Below, in pieces: positions 16,688 to 25,167 of a stretch of 64,000 nt of DNA. Position 1 is the stretch's first letter; each line of letters begins with the position of its first letter. The translations under genes were made by a program, and so were the position numbers. The notes under the pieces are model-generated. The model was not told the origin of the DNA and made no database searches. It saw only the letters and a list, made by a program, of their open reading frames with translations. This stretch comes from Pseudomonas sp. MF4836 (GTDB lineage: Bacteria; Pseudomonadota; Gammaproteobacteria; Pseudomonadales; Pseudomonadaceae). The DNA lies in contig NZ_MVOL01000013.1 in assembly GCF_002018875.1 (NCBI RefSeq), forward strand, positions 155,165-219,164, in the 5' to 3' direction.

Positions 16688-17955
16688 GTCACTAACCTGC
16701 GCTGGAAGAGTTCACGGAAGACCGGATAGATATCTCCGGCCGAGACCAATTGCTGCTGGGCGAAGGTGTCAGAAAAGGCGTCGGCGATTCGCTCGTATTC
16801 GAACCACAAGGCCTGGTGTTCACGTGGGGTTATTTCCACGTAGGTGTAGTACTGCACGAAGGGCATGATCTGATTGATCAGGATGTCCCGGCAGATCGGT
16901 GAGTCGTCGTTCCAGTTATCACCGTCCGACGCCTGGGCTGCGTAGATGTTCCATTCGTTGCTCGGATAACGTTCGGCCATGATCTCCTGCATCAGCTTCA
17001 GGGCGCTGGAGACGATAGTGCCGCCGGTTTCCCGGGAGTAGAAGAACTCCTCCTCGTCGACTTCCCTGGCGCTGGTGTGGTGACGAATGAAGACGACATC
17101 GATCTTGTCGTAATTGCGCTTGAGGAACAGGTACAGCAGGATAAAAAAGCGCTTGGCGATGTCCTTGGTCGCCTGGGTCATGGAGCCGGAGACGTCCATC
17201 AGGCAGAACATGACGGCCTTGGAACTGGGGTTGGGTTGCTTGACCAGCAGGTTGTACTTCAAGTCGAAAGTATCGAGGAAGGGCACGCGATGGATGCGCG
17301 CGCTGAGTTTCTCGATTTCTGCTTCCAGTTCCTGGATATCGCCGAAGTTGTCCGGTTCTTCCCGCTTTAATCGGGCCAACTCCTCTTTTGCTTCCCGTAG
17401 CTTGGCGCGGCTACTGCCGGACAGGGCGATGCGCCGTGCATGAGCCGAGCGCAGGGTGCGGATGATGTTGATGCGCGACGGGTTGCCTTCGTTGCTGATG
17501 CCGGCGCGTACGGTCTTGAAGGTATCAGTGCCGGTCAGGTTGCGTTTGACCAGGTTGGGCAGTTCCAGATCCTCGAACATGAATTCGAGGAATTCCTCCT
17601 GGGTAATCTGGAACACGAACTCGTCCATGCCCTCGCCGGAGTTGCCGGCCTTGCCCGGACCTTTGCCGCCGCCGCCCCCTTGCGGGCGGGCGATATGCTC
17701 GCCGCTGGTGAACTCCTTGTTGCCGGGATGCACCACGGTCTGTTTGCCGCCGCGGCCATGGTGAAGCACCGGCTCGTCGATATCGCGACCGGGAATGCTG
17801 ATTTGTTCGCCATGCTCCATATCGGTAATGGAGCGGCGGCTGACGGCCTCTTCGACGGCCTTTTTGATGTGATCACGGTAGCGCCGCAGGAAACGCTGGC
17901 GGTTTACCGTGCTCTTGTTCTTGCCATTGAGACGTCGGTCGATCACATAGCTCAT
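16684..17955 (-). CDS. yeaH: YeaH/YhbH family protein with VWA-like domain
   Basis: The 423-residue protein is of the YeaH family (DUF444). The C-terminal half holds a von Willebrand A-like fold with a MIDAS-type DVSGSMTQATKDIAKRF (about residues 245-263). The N-terminal half is charged and has a glycine-rich stretch GGGGGKGPGKAGNSGEG (about 90-107). It is the middle gene of yeaG-yeaH-spoVR; family members probably work with the YeaG kinase in nitrogen starvation and stationary-phase adaptation. It is separated from yeaG by 118 bases holding a repeat element, and overlaps spoVR. Confidence 0.93.
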   Translation of the reverse strand: MSYVIDRRLNGKNKSTVNRQRFLRRYRDHIKKAVEEAVSRRSITDMEHGEQISIPGRDIDEPVLHHGRGGKQTVVHPGNKEFTSGEHIARPQGGGGGKGPGKAGNSGEGMDEFVFQITQEEFLEFMFEDLELPNLVKRNLTGTDTFKTVRAGISNEGNPSRINIIRTLRSAHARRIALSGSSRAKLREAKEELARLKREEPDNFGDIQELEAEIEKLSARIHRVPFLDTFDLKYNLLVKQPNPSSKAVMFCLMDVSGSMTQATKDIAKRFFILLYLFLKRNYDKIDVVFIRHHTSAREVDEEEFFYSRETGGTIVSSALKLMQEIMAERYPSNEWNIYAAQASDGDNWNDDSPICRDILINQIMPFVQYYTYVEITPREHQALWFEYERIADAFSDTFAQQQLVSAGDIYPVFRELFQRRLVT

Positions 17956-17969
17956 GGTGGCCCTCCGGG

Positions 17970-18072
17970 CAGCTTCAAGTTGTGAGCTGCAAGCTGCAAG
18001 CAGAAGCGACTACCCGGATGTCCGGTTCACACACTTCTTTCTTACAGCTTGTAGCTAGAAGCTTGCAGCTGC
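17970..18072. repeat. Intergenic inverted repeat built from AGCTTGCAGCT-like units
   Basis: Two arms rich in the same unit face each other. The left arm carries GAGCTGCAAGCTGCAAGC (about 17984-18001) and the right arm CAGCTTGTAGCTAGAAGC and TTGCAGCTG (about 18045-18071), separated by about 45 bases. The transcript would form a large stem between yeaG and yeaH. This composition resembles scattered intergenic repeats of fluorescent pseudomonads; a degenerate half copy is seen at 59407-59434. Confidence 0.6.
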
Positions 18073-18073
18073 G

Positions 18074-19996
18074 TCACTGCGACTTCCGGACCCGTAGGTA
18101 CCATTCGGAAAGAAGCCGTACCTGTTTGTCGGTGTAGCCGCGTTCGACCATGCGTGTGACGAAGTCGTTGTGTTTCTGCTGGTCCTCTTTGCTGGCCTTG
18201 GCGTTGAAACTGATGACTGGGAGCAGGTCTTCGGTGTTGGAGAACATTTTCTTCTCGATAACCACCCGCAGTTTTTCGTAGCTGAGCCAGGTCGGGTTTT
18301 TGCCATTGTTGTTGGCACGGGCGCGCAGCACGAAATTGACGATCTCGTTGCGGAAATCCTTCGGATTGCTGATGCCGGCCGGTTTTTCGATTTTTTCCAG
18401 TTCTTCGTTCAGTGCCACGCGATTGAGGATCTCGCCGGTTTCCGGGTCGCGGTATTCCTGGTCCTGGATCCAGAAATCGGCGTAGAGCACATAGCGGTCG
18501 AAGATGTTCTGTCCGTACTCGCTGTAGGACTCGAGGTAGGCGGTCTGGATTTCCTTGCCGATGAATTCGATGTAGCGCGGCGCCAGGTATTCCTTGAGGA
18601 AGCGCAGGTAGCGTTCCCGGGTTTCGGCCTGGAATTGCTCCTGTTCGATCTGCTGTTCCAGCACGTACAGCAGGTGCACCGGGTTGGCGGCGATTTCATG
18701 GGGGTCGAAGTTGAACACCTTGGACAGGATCTTGAAGGCGAAGCGGGTCGAGAGCCCGTTCATCCCTTCATCCACCCCGGCGTTATCCCGGTATTCCTGA
18801 ATCGACTTGGCCTTGGGATCGGTGTCCTTGAGGTTTTCCCCGTCGTAGACCCGCATTTTGGAGTAGATGTTGGAGTTTTCCGGCTCCTTGAGCCGCGAAA
18901 GCACAGTGAACTGCGCCAGCATCTTCAAGGTGTCGGGCGCGCAATGGGCCTTGGCCAGGGAGCTGTTGAACAGCAGTTTGTCGTAGATCTTGATTTCATC
19001 GCTGACCCGCAGGCAGTACGGCACCTTGACGATGTAGATACGGTCGATGAAGGCTTCGTTGTTCTTGTTGTTGCGGAAGGTGTGCCACTCCGATTCGTTG
19101 GAGTGGGCCAGCAGAATCCCGGTGAACGGGATCGCTCCCAGGCCTTCGGTACTGTTGTAGTTGCCTTCCTGGGTGGCGGTCAGTAGTGGGTGCAGCACCT
19201 TGATCGGTGCCTTGAACATCTCCACGAACTCCATCAGGCCCTGGTTGGCCCGGCACAGGGCGCCAGAGTAACTGTAGGCGTCGGCGTCGTTCTGGGGGAA
19301 TTCTTCCAGCTTGCGGATATCGACCTTGCCCACCAGCGCGGAGATGTCCTGGTTGTTTTCATCACCCGGCTCGGTCTTGGCCACGGCGATTTGGTTGAGG
19401 ATCGACGGATAGAGCTTGACCACCCGGAACTGGCTGATATCACCACCGAACTCGGAGAGCCGCTTGGTGGCCCAGGGCGACATGATGGTATTGAGGTAGC
19501 GCCGAGGAATGCCGAAGTCTTCTTCGAGGATGGCGCCGTCTTCAGTGGCGTTAAACAGCCCCAGGGGCGACTCGAAGACCGGTGAGCCCTTGATCGCGTA
19601 GAAGGGCACCTTCTCGATCAGTTGTTTGAGTTTTTCCGCCAGGGACGACTTGCCGCCGCCCACCGGGCCGAGGAGGTAGAGGATCTGTTTCTTCTCTTCC
19701 AGGCCCTGAGCGGCATGGCGGAAGTAGGAGACGATCTGATCGATGCATTCTTCCATTCCATGGAAGTCTTCAAAGGCCGGATAGCGGCGGATCACCTTGT
19801 TGGAAAAGATCCTCGACAGCCTCGAATTGGTCGACGTGTCGAGCAGTTCGGGCTCGCCAATGGCCAATAGCAGGCGCTCGGCGGCGGAGGCATAGGCGCT
19901 TCGGTCCTTTTTGCATAGCTCCAGGTATTCCTGCAGCGAGAACTCTTCCTGGCGTGTGGATTCGAAGCGTTGTTGGAAGTGGCTAAAAATACTCAT
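18074..19996 (-). CDS. yeaG: PrkA-type serine protein kinase YeaG
   Basis: The 640-residue protein is of the PrkA family: an AAA-like ATPase domain with Walker A GPVGGGKSSLAEKLK (about residues 110-124), followed by a PrkA C-terminal kinase-like domain. In enterobacteria YeaG is induced by nitrogen starvation under sigma-54/NtrC and by sigma-S, and it phosphorylates serines in vitro. It leads the yeaG-yeaH-spoVR cluster. A sigma-54-type promoter candidate lies about 60 bases upstream of ATG 19996, consistent with that control. Confidence 0.95.
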   Translation of the reverse strand: MSIFSHFQQRFESTRQEEFSLQEYLELCKKDRSAYASAAERLLLAIGEPELLDTSTNSRLSRIFSNKVIRRYPAFEDFHGMEECIDQIVSYFRHAAQGLEEKKQILYLLGPVGGGKSSLAEKLKQLIEKVPFYAIKGSPVFESPLGLFNATEDGAILEEDFGIPRRYLNTIMSPWATKRLSEFGGDISQFRVVKLYPSILNQIAVAKTEPGDENNQDISALVGKVDIRKLEEFPQNDADAYSYSGALCRANQGLMEFVEMFKAPIKVLHPLLTATQEGNYNSTEGLGAIPFTGILLAHSNESEWHTFRNNKNNEAFIDRIYIVKVPYCLRVSDEIKIYDKLLFNSSLAKAHCAPDTLKMLAQFTVLSRLKEPENSNIYSKMRVYDGENLKDTDPKAKSIQEYRDNAGVDEGMNGLSTRFAFKILSKVFNFDPHEIAANPVHLLYVLEQQIEQEQFQAETRERYLRFLKEYLAPRYIEFIGKEIQTAYLESYSEYGQNIFDRYVLYADFWIQDQEYRDPETGEILNRVALNEELEKIEKPAGISNPKDFRNEIVNFVLRARANNNGKNPTWLSYEKLRVVIEKKMFSNTEDLLPVISFNAKASKEDQQKHNDFVTRMVERGYTDKQVRLLSEWYLRVRKSQ

Positions 19997-20054
19997 GACG
20001 TCACCTCGCTCGATACGTGGAGCCGTCGCCGGATCAGTCAGTCAAGTGCTGGCA

Positions 20055-20070
20055 TGCAACTGAAAGTCCA
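20055..20070 (-). promoter_or_regulatory. Candidate sigma-54 promoter of yeaG-yeaH-spoVR
   Basis: The minus strand reads TGGACTTTCAGTTGCA. It has GG and GC separated by exactly 10 bases and a perfect TTGCA -12 block. A start about 12 bases beyond the -12 C gives a 5' leader of roughly 48 bases before the yeaG ATG. The E. coli orthologous operon uses sigma-54 with NtrC, which supports the reading. Confidence 0.62.
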
Positions 20071-20093
20071 GTTGCTGTTTACCCCCCAGAACA

Positions 20094-20152
20094 CTTTCAA
20101 AGCTATCTACCTTGAAAGCTAGTACCGATGACCCGTGCGCCGGTGTACCGGC
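20094..20152. promoter_or_regulatory. Two dyads upstream of the yeaG promoter
   Basis: CTTTCAA and TTGAAAG form an inverted repeat at 20094-20118. GCCGGT and ACCGGC with a 2-base centre form a perfect palindrome at 20139-20152. They lie about 50-110 bases upstream of the inferred sigma-54 start, where an enhancer-binding protein would sit. Neither matches the NtrC consensus well. Confidence 0.35.
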
Positions 20153-20293
20153 TCTCCCCTGATTTGGATGGCCTGAGGCTAAGGATAGTTCGGAATCCGA
20201 GAGGTAAAGGCGAGATGAGTAATTAGTTGCGACAGACCGTTCGTCTGCCGCTGCCCAGCCCGCGTAGCACGCGGGCTAGAGCCTGGAAAAAAT

Positions 20294-20623
20294 TTATTCG
20301 GCTTGGCCTTGGGCGGTTTCGGCCGGGTAGGTGGTGCGCCACAGTTCGAAGCCGCCGTCCAGGCTGTAGACGTCGGAGAAGCCCTGGCTGACCAGGTAGG
20401 CCGCCGCGCTTTGGCTGGAGTTGCCGTGATAGCAGACCACGACCAGCGGGGCGTCGAGATCGGCGCCACGGATAAAGTCACTGATGGAGTGATTATCCAG
20501 GTGCTGTGAGCCACTGATGTGGCTCAGGGCGTAGGTCTGCGGATCGCGGATATCGACCACGACCGCGCCCTGTTCGCGCAGCGACTGGGCCTGATCGGGG
20601 GGGATGCGTTTGAATTCACTCAT
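20294..20623 (-). CDS. glpE: Thiosulfate sulfurtransferase GlpE (rhodanese)
   Basis: The 109-residue single-domain rhodanese transfers sulfane sulfur from thiosulfate to cyanide or thiols in the cytoplasm. The active-site loop CYHGNSSQSAA carries the catalytic cysteine (about residue 65), and VVVDIRDPQTYALSHI is the N-terminal rhodanese motif. Length matches E. coli GlpE. It lies 33 bases downstream of apaH on the same strand and could share its transcript. Confidence 0.93.
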   Translation of the reverse strand: MSEFKRIPPDQAQSLREQGAVVVDIRDPQTYALSHISGSQHLDNHSISDFIRGADLDAPLVVVCYHGNSSQSAAAYLVSQGFSDVYSLDGGFELWRTTYPAETAQGQAE

Positions 20624-20656
20624 GGCGGGCTCCTGGGGCCTGAATAAAGGCGCGGT

Positions 20657-21541
20657 CTAGTGCTTGGCCGTTACCGGCTGTGGCGCTATCGGGTTGGGGG
20701 GTGAGGGCTGCTGGCTGGCATGGCCCTGGGCATCGCAGGCGCATTGCAGGCGGACACCGGTGTCGACATTGAGCAGCGTCATGGCGCCGCCCCAGACGCA
20801 ACCGGTGTCGAGGGCAAAGATGCCGGGCTCGTCGCATTTGCCCTCCAGGGCTGCCCAGTGTCCGAAAATAATCTTCGCGTCTTTGCTTTTGCGCTCTTTA
20901 TAGCTGAACCATGGTGCGTACCCGGGAGGCGCGGTATCCACGCCTTCCTTGCCTTTGAGGTCGAGCTTGCCCTCGCTGGTGCAGAAACGCATGCGGGTGA
21001 AGTAGTTGGTGATCACCCGCAGCCGGGTCACGCCTTGCAGGTCACTGTCCCATTTCGCCGGCTCGTTGCCGTACATGCCATCCAGATAAGGCTGGAACAG
21101 ATTGTCGTCACGCAGTGCTTCTTCGACTTCTGCGGCGCACTTGAGGGCTTTCTTGATTGACCACTGTGGCGCAATGCCTGCGTGGACCAGGGCAATGTTG
21201 CGCTGTTCGTCGTAGTGCATCAGCTTTTGCTGGCGCAGCCACTGCATCAGCTCCGGGCAATCGGGAGCTTCGAGGATCGGACGCAGGGTGTCGGATTTTT
21301 TCAGGCGCTCGATATTGCGCCACGCCGCCAGTAAATGCAGGTCGTGATTGCCCAGTACACAGACCAGCGACTCACGCATGCCATACAGAAAGCGCAGGGT
21401 TTCCAGGGACTGCGGACCACGGTTTACCAGGTCTCCCACCAGCCACAGGCGATCCCGGGTTGGGTCGAAGGCCACCTGTTCAAGCAGGCATTTCAGCGGT
21501 TCGAGGCAGCCTTGCAGGTCGCCGACGGCGTAAGTCGCCAT
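20657..21541 (-). CDS. apaH: Symmetrical bis(5'-nucleosyl)-tetraphosphatase ApaH
   Basis: ApaH hydrolyses Ap4A to two ADP and also removes Np4 caps from RNA. The metallophosphatase signatures GDLQGCLEPL, GDLVNRGPQS and LGNHDLHLLA are all intact in the first 75 residues. At 294 residues it is slightly longer than the E. coli enzyme because of a proline-rich tail after VDTGVRLQC. Its ATG overlaps the apaG stop as TGATG, so it is coupled to apaG. Confidence 0.95.
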   Translation of the reverse strand: MATYAVGDLQGCLEPLKCLLEQVAFDPTRDRLWLVGDLVNRGPQSLETLRFLYGMRESLVCVLGNHDLHLLAAWRNIERLKKSDTLRPILEAPDCPELMQWLRQQKLMHYDEQRNIALVHAGIAPQWSIKKALKCAAEVEEALRDDNLFQPYLDGMYGNEPAKWDSDLQGVTRLRVITNYFTRMRFCTSEGKLDLKGKEGVDTAPPGYAPWFSYKERKSKDAKIIFGHWAALEGKCDEPGIFALDTGCVWGGAMTLLNVDTGVRLQCACDAQGHASQQPSPPNPIAPQPVTAKH

Positions 21542-21921
21542 CAGTGCAAGGCTCCGGGCACCGCCAGGCGAAAGGGGGCGATGACGGCATCAAAGTGCTG
21601 CCCGTCGTCGGCGAGCATTTGATAGGTGCCCTGCATGGCGCCGACTCGGGTGGTCATCACTGTGCCACTGCTGTAGGTGTGGCTTTGGCCCGGGGCGATC
21701 AGCGGCTGCTGGCCGACGACGCCGGCGCCGCGAACTTCCTCGACATGACCGTCGCCATCAGTGATGACCCAGTGCCGCGAGAGCAGCTTGGCTGCCAGCA
21801 GCCCATGGTTCTCGACGGTGATGGTATAGGCGAAGGCAAAGCGATTTTGCTCGGGTTGGGATTGTTCTGCCAGAAAGCGGGTGACGACGCTGACGTCGAC
21901 CTGATAGCGAGGATCGGACAT
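21541..21921 (-). CDS. apaG: ApaG protein (Co2+/Mg2+ efflux-associated)
   Basis: The 126-residue single-domain ApaG has an immunoglobulin-like beta fold. The motifs ENHGLLAAKLLSRHWVITDGDGHVEEVRGAGVVGQQPLIAPG and SGTVMTTRVGAMQGTYQM fit the family. The start is taken at the ATG giving MSDPRYQVDVSV; upstream in-frame residues are not conserved. The function is unresolved, with roles in cobalt resistance and diadenosine metabolism suggested. It sits between rsmA and apaH, the usual order. Confidence 0.95.
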   Translation of the reverse strand: MSDPRYQVDVSVVTRFLAEQSQPEQNRFAFAYTITVENHGLLAAKLLSRHWVITDGDGHVEEVRGAGVVGQQPLIAPGQSHTYSSGTVMTTRVGAMQGTYQMLADDGQHFDAVIAPFRLAVPGALH

Positions 21922-22043
21922 GCAAGAGGCCTTAAAAGCAAGCGGGGCGCGGGACAAGACAGATGAGACTCAGTCTAGGCCAAGTATCGGGTAGTAAACC
22001 AGACATCGCGCCTGGCGTCCTACCCGATAACGCTCATGGCGTG

Positions 22044-22862
22044 TCAACTGGCGCTTGGGTTATCCACAGGCTGCTCGCTGAGCTTGTCGGCCAGGCGTAC
22101 GAACGCGGCCAGGTCGAGCTGCTCCGGACGCAGGCTGCCGTCGACGCCGGCGGCTTCGATTTCGGCGCTGGTCAGTAGGGCCTTGAGGGTGTTGCGCAAG
22201 GTTTTGCGGCGCTGGTTGAAGGCTTCGCGGACGATGCGCTCCAGCAGGCGGTGATCCTTGGCCGGCTGCGGCAGCACGGCGTGAGGTACCAGGCGCACAA
22301 TGGCCGAGTCGACTTTCGGTGGCGGGTTGAACGCGCCCGGACCGACGTTGAACAGGTGCTCCACGCGGCAGTGGTACTGCACCATGATCGACAGCCGCCC
22401 CCAATCACCGCCACCCGGACCGGCAGCGAGGCGCTCCACCACTTCTTTTTGCAGCATGAAGTGCATGTCGCGAATCAGGCTGGCGTTCTGCAGCAGGTGG
22501 AAGATCAGCGGGGTGGAGATGTTGTAGGGCAGGTTGCCGACCACCCGCAGGCTGTTCGGCTCGGCGCCCAGGGACTTGAAGTCGAACTTCAGGGCATCGC
22601 CCTGATGCAGGCTGAAATTGCTCTTGCCGGCGAATTGCTGGTTGAGGATCGGGATCAGGTCCTTGTCCAGTTCAACCACGTCCAGTTGTGCGCCGCTGTT
22701 GAGCAGGCCTTCGGTCAGTGCCCCTTGGCCCGGGCCGATTTCCAGCAGGCGGTCATCGGGCTTGGCATGAATCGAACGCAGAATGCGATCGATGACGCCG
22801 GCGTCGTGCAGGAAGTTCTGGCCGAAACGCTTGCGCGCCCGGTGTTGGTAATGCTCGGTCAT
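22044..22862 (-). CDS. rsmA: 16S rRNA (adenine1518-N6/adenine1519-N6)-dimethyltransferase
   Basis: RsmA (KsgA) dimethylates the two adjacent adenines in helix 45 of 16S rRNA. The 272-residue protein starts at MTEHYQHRARKRFGQNFLHD and shows the SAM site LEIGPGQGALTEGLL and the catalytic NLPYNISTPLIF. The upstream in-frame extension is out of family and overlaps pdxA, so ATG 22862 is used; it overlaps the pdxA stop as ATGA. The two genes are therefore translationally coupled. Confidence 0.97.
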   Translation of the reverse strand: MTEHYQHRARKRFGQNFLHDAGVIDRILRSIHAKPDDRLLEIGPGQGALTEGLLNSGAQLDVVELDKDLIPILNQQFAGKSNFSLHQGDALKFDFKSLGAEPNSLRVVGNLPYNISTPLIFHLLQNASLIRDMHFMLQKEVVERLAAGPGGGDWGRLSIMVQYHCRVEHLFNVGPGAFNPPPKVDSAIVRLVPHAVLPQPAKDHRLLERIVREAFNQRRKTLRNTLKALLTSAEIEAAGVDGSLRPEQLDLAAFVRLADKLSEQPVDNPSAS

Positions 22863-23848
22863 ATACGGGTCTCGGCCATCTGGTAGGCGGTTTCCAGGGC
22901 GACCTGCAGGCTGCCGGTGTCGATCCTGCCGCTGCCGGCCAGGTCCAGGGCGGTGCCGTGGTCGACCGAGGTGCGGATGATCGGCAAGCCGAGGGTCACA
23001 TTGACCGCCGCGCCGAAGCCTTTGTACTTCAGTACGGGCAGGCCCTGGTCGTGGTACATCGCCAGCACTGCGTCGCAATGCTCCAGATATTTGGGGGTAA
23101 ACAGAGTGTCGGCGGGCAACGGACCACGCAGGTCCATGCCTTCGGTGCGCAAGCGCTCTAAGGTGGGTTCGATAATGTCTATTTCTTCATGGCCCAGATG
23201 CCCGCCTTCGCCGGCATGAGGGTTGAGCCCGCAGACAAGGATGCGTGGCTGGGCGATGCCAAACTTGTTGCGCAAGTCGGCATGCAGAATTCGGGTGACA
23301 CGTTCCAGGCGTTCGCTGGTGATGGCGTCGGCAATCTCGCGCAGCGGCAGATGGGTGGTCACCAAGGCTACGCGCAGGCCGTGGGTCGCAAGCATCATCA
23401 CCACTTGTTCGGTGTGGGTCAGGTCGGCCAGGAACTCGGTATGCCCGGAGAACGCAATGCCGGAGTCGTTGATCACGCCTTTGTGTACGGGGGCGGTGAT
23501 CATCCCGGCAAAATGTCCATCCAGGCAGCCTTGGCCGGCGCGGGTCAGGGTCTCCAGGACGAACGCGGCGTTGGCCTGATCCAGTTGACCGGCAACGACC
23601 TTGTTTTGCAGTGGCGTGTCCCAGACATACAGGCTGTTGGCCGGCGCAGGAGCATCCGGCAGGTTCGCCAGGGTGACCGGCAACAGGTCGACAGCCACAC
23701 CCAGCTGCGCGGCCCGCTCAAGGAGCAGGTCGCGGCTGGTAATGGCGATCAGGGGGTGCGGCTGGGGTTGCGAGGCAAGCAGCAGGCACAGGTCAGGACC
23801 AATGCCGGCCGGCTCGCCGGGTGTCACAGCGAAACGCTGGGGTTTCAC
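22859..23848 (-). CDS. pdxA: 4-hydroxythreonine-4-phosphate dehydrogenase PdxA
   Basis: PdxA oxidises 4-phosphohydroxy-L-threonine in the DXP-dependent pyridoxal phosphate pathway. The 329-residue protein begins with the family motif RFAVTPGEPAGIGPDL. Its metal-binding histidines are seen in SGHTEFLA, VTTHLPL, LNPHAGEGG and AMYHDQGLP. It overlaps both neighbours by four bases (surA upstream, rsmA downstream), continuing the coupled chain. Confidence 0.97.
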   Translation of the reverse strand: MKPQRFAVTPGEPAGIGPDLCLLLASQPQPHPLIAITSRDLLLERAAQLGVAVDLLPVTLANLPDAPAPANSLYVWDTPLQNKVVAGQLDQANAAFVLETLTRAGQGCLDGHFAGMITAPVHKGVINDSGIAFSGHTEFLADLTHTEQVVMMLATHGLRVALVTTHLPLREIADAITSERLERVTRILHADLRNKFGIAQPRILVCGLNPHAGEGGHLGHEEIDIIEPTLERLRTEGMDLRGPLPADTLFTPKYLEHCDAVLAMYHDQGLPVLKYKGFGAAVNVTLGLPIIRTSVDHGTALDLAGSGRIDTGSLQVALETAYQMAETRI

Positions 23849-25167
23849 TGTGCAGCCTGGTCGGCGCCAGGGAGTTTGATCTCGACGTAGGCTTCGTCAC
23901 GGATCTGACGCAACCAGGTCTGCAGCTCTTCGTCGTATTTGCGGTTACGCAGTACGGTCATCGCTTGCTGCTCACGGGCCTGGCTGGTGCTGTCGGTGGC
24001 GCGACGGCCAAGGACTTCCAGTACGTGCCAGCCATATGGGCTCTTGAACGGCTTCGACAGCTGACCTTGTGGGGTCTTGGCCATCACTTCGCGGAACTCT
24101 GGAACCAGGGCGTTCGGGTCGATCCAGTTCAGATCGCCGCCGTTGAGTGCCGAACCCGGGTCTTCCGAATAGCTTTTTGCCAGTTCGGCGAAGTCTTCAC
24201 CGGCCTCGATCCGCTCGTAGAGCTTCTGCGCCAGGCGCTTGGTCTCTTCTTCGCTACGAATTTCACTTGGCTTGATCAGGATGTGACGCACGTGCACTTC
24301 ATCGCGCACCTGATTGCCGCCACCGCGTTTCTCCAGGAGCTTCAGGATAATGAAGCCTCCAGGTGTGCGCGCTGGTTGGGTGATGTCGCCAACAGCCATG
24401 CTGCTCAGCTCACGGTCGAACGGAGGCGGCAGTTGCGCCGCCTTGCGCCAGCCCATGTCGCCGCCTTCCAGAGCGTTGTCGCTGCCGGATTTGGCAATTG
24501 CCAATTGGGCGAAGTCCGCACCTTGCTTGAGTTGCTGATAAACGTCCATCGCCTGGCGCGCAGCATTCTGAATGGCTTCAGAGTTGGCGCTTTCCGGGGT
24601 CGCAATCAGGATATTGGCCAAGTGCAGCTCTTCGGAGAGTTGCATCTTGCCCAAGTCCGATGCCAGGAAGTTTTTCACTTCCTGTTCGGAAACCTGGATG
24701 CGCTCGGCTACCCGGCGCTGACGAACACGGCTGATGATCATTTCGCGACGGACCTGGTCACGGGCGTCTTCATAAGACAAACCATCGTGAGCCAGTGCGG
24801 CGCGAAACTGATCGATCGTCATGTTATTGCGTTGGGCGATGGTGCCGATGGCCTGGTTCAGCTCTTCATCGGTAATGCGGATGCCGGAACGTTCGCCGAT
24901 CTGCAGTTGCAGGTTTTCGACGATCAGGCGTTCCAGTACCTGCTGTTCCAATACGCTGGTCGGCGGCAGGCCGGCGCCACGCTTGGCGATGGTCTGCTGC
25001 ACTTCATGAACCCGCTGGTCCAGCTGGCTTTGCATGACCACGTCGTTATCAACGATGGCCACGACCTTGTCGATGGATTGCACCGCGGCGTTGGCCGCGG
25101 TACCCAGGAACAGCGCGCCCAGCATCAGCGGGCGCAGACAATCAGAAAGCTTGGTCTTCACGTTCAC
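23845..25167 (-). CDS. surA: Periplasmic chaperone/peptidyl-prolyl isomerase SurA
   Basis: SurA escorts unfolded outer-membrane proteins, including LptD, across the periplasm. It has a signal peptide (cleavage likely after LGTAANA), an N-terminal chaperone domain, and two parvulin domains (about residues 170-275 and 285-385, the latter with VRHILIKPS and GGDLNW). The start is GTG 25167, or possibly GTG 25161, which would give MKTKLSDCLRP. Either start lies inside the end of lptD, so the pair is coupled with a 20-26 base overlap. Confidence 0.95.
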   Translation of the reverse strand: MNVKTKLSDCLRPLMLGALFLGTAANAAVQSIDKVVAIVDNDVVMQSQLDQRVHEVQQTIAKRGAGLPPTSVLEQQVLERLIVENLQLQIGERSGIRITDEELNQAIGTIAQRNNMTIDQFRAALAHDGLSYEDARDQVRREMIISRVRQRRVAERIQVSEQEVKNFLASDLGKMQLSEELHLANILIATPESANSEAIQNAARQAMDVYQQLKQGADFAQLAIAKSGSDNALEGGDMGWRKAAQLPPPFDRELSSMAVGDITQPARTPGGFIILKLLEKRGGGNQVRDEVHVRHILIKPSEIRSEEETKRLAQKLYERIEAGEDFAELAKSYSEDPGSALNGGDLNWIDPNALVPEFREVMAKTPQGQLSKPFKSPYGWHVLEVLGRRATDSTSQAREQQAMTVLRNRKYDEELQTWLRQIRDEAYVEIKLPGADQAAQ

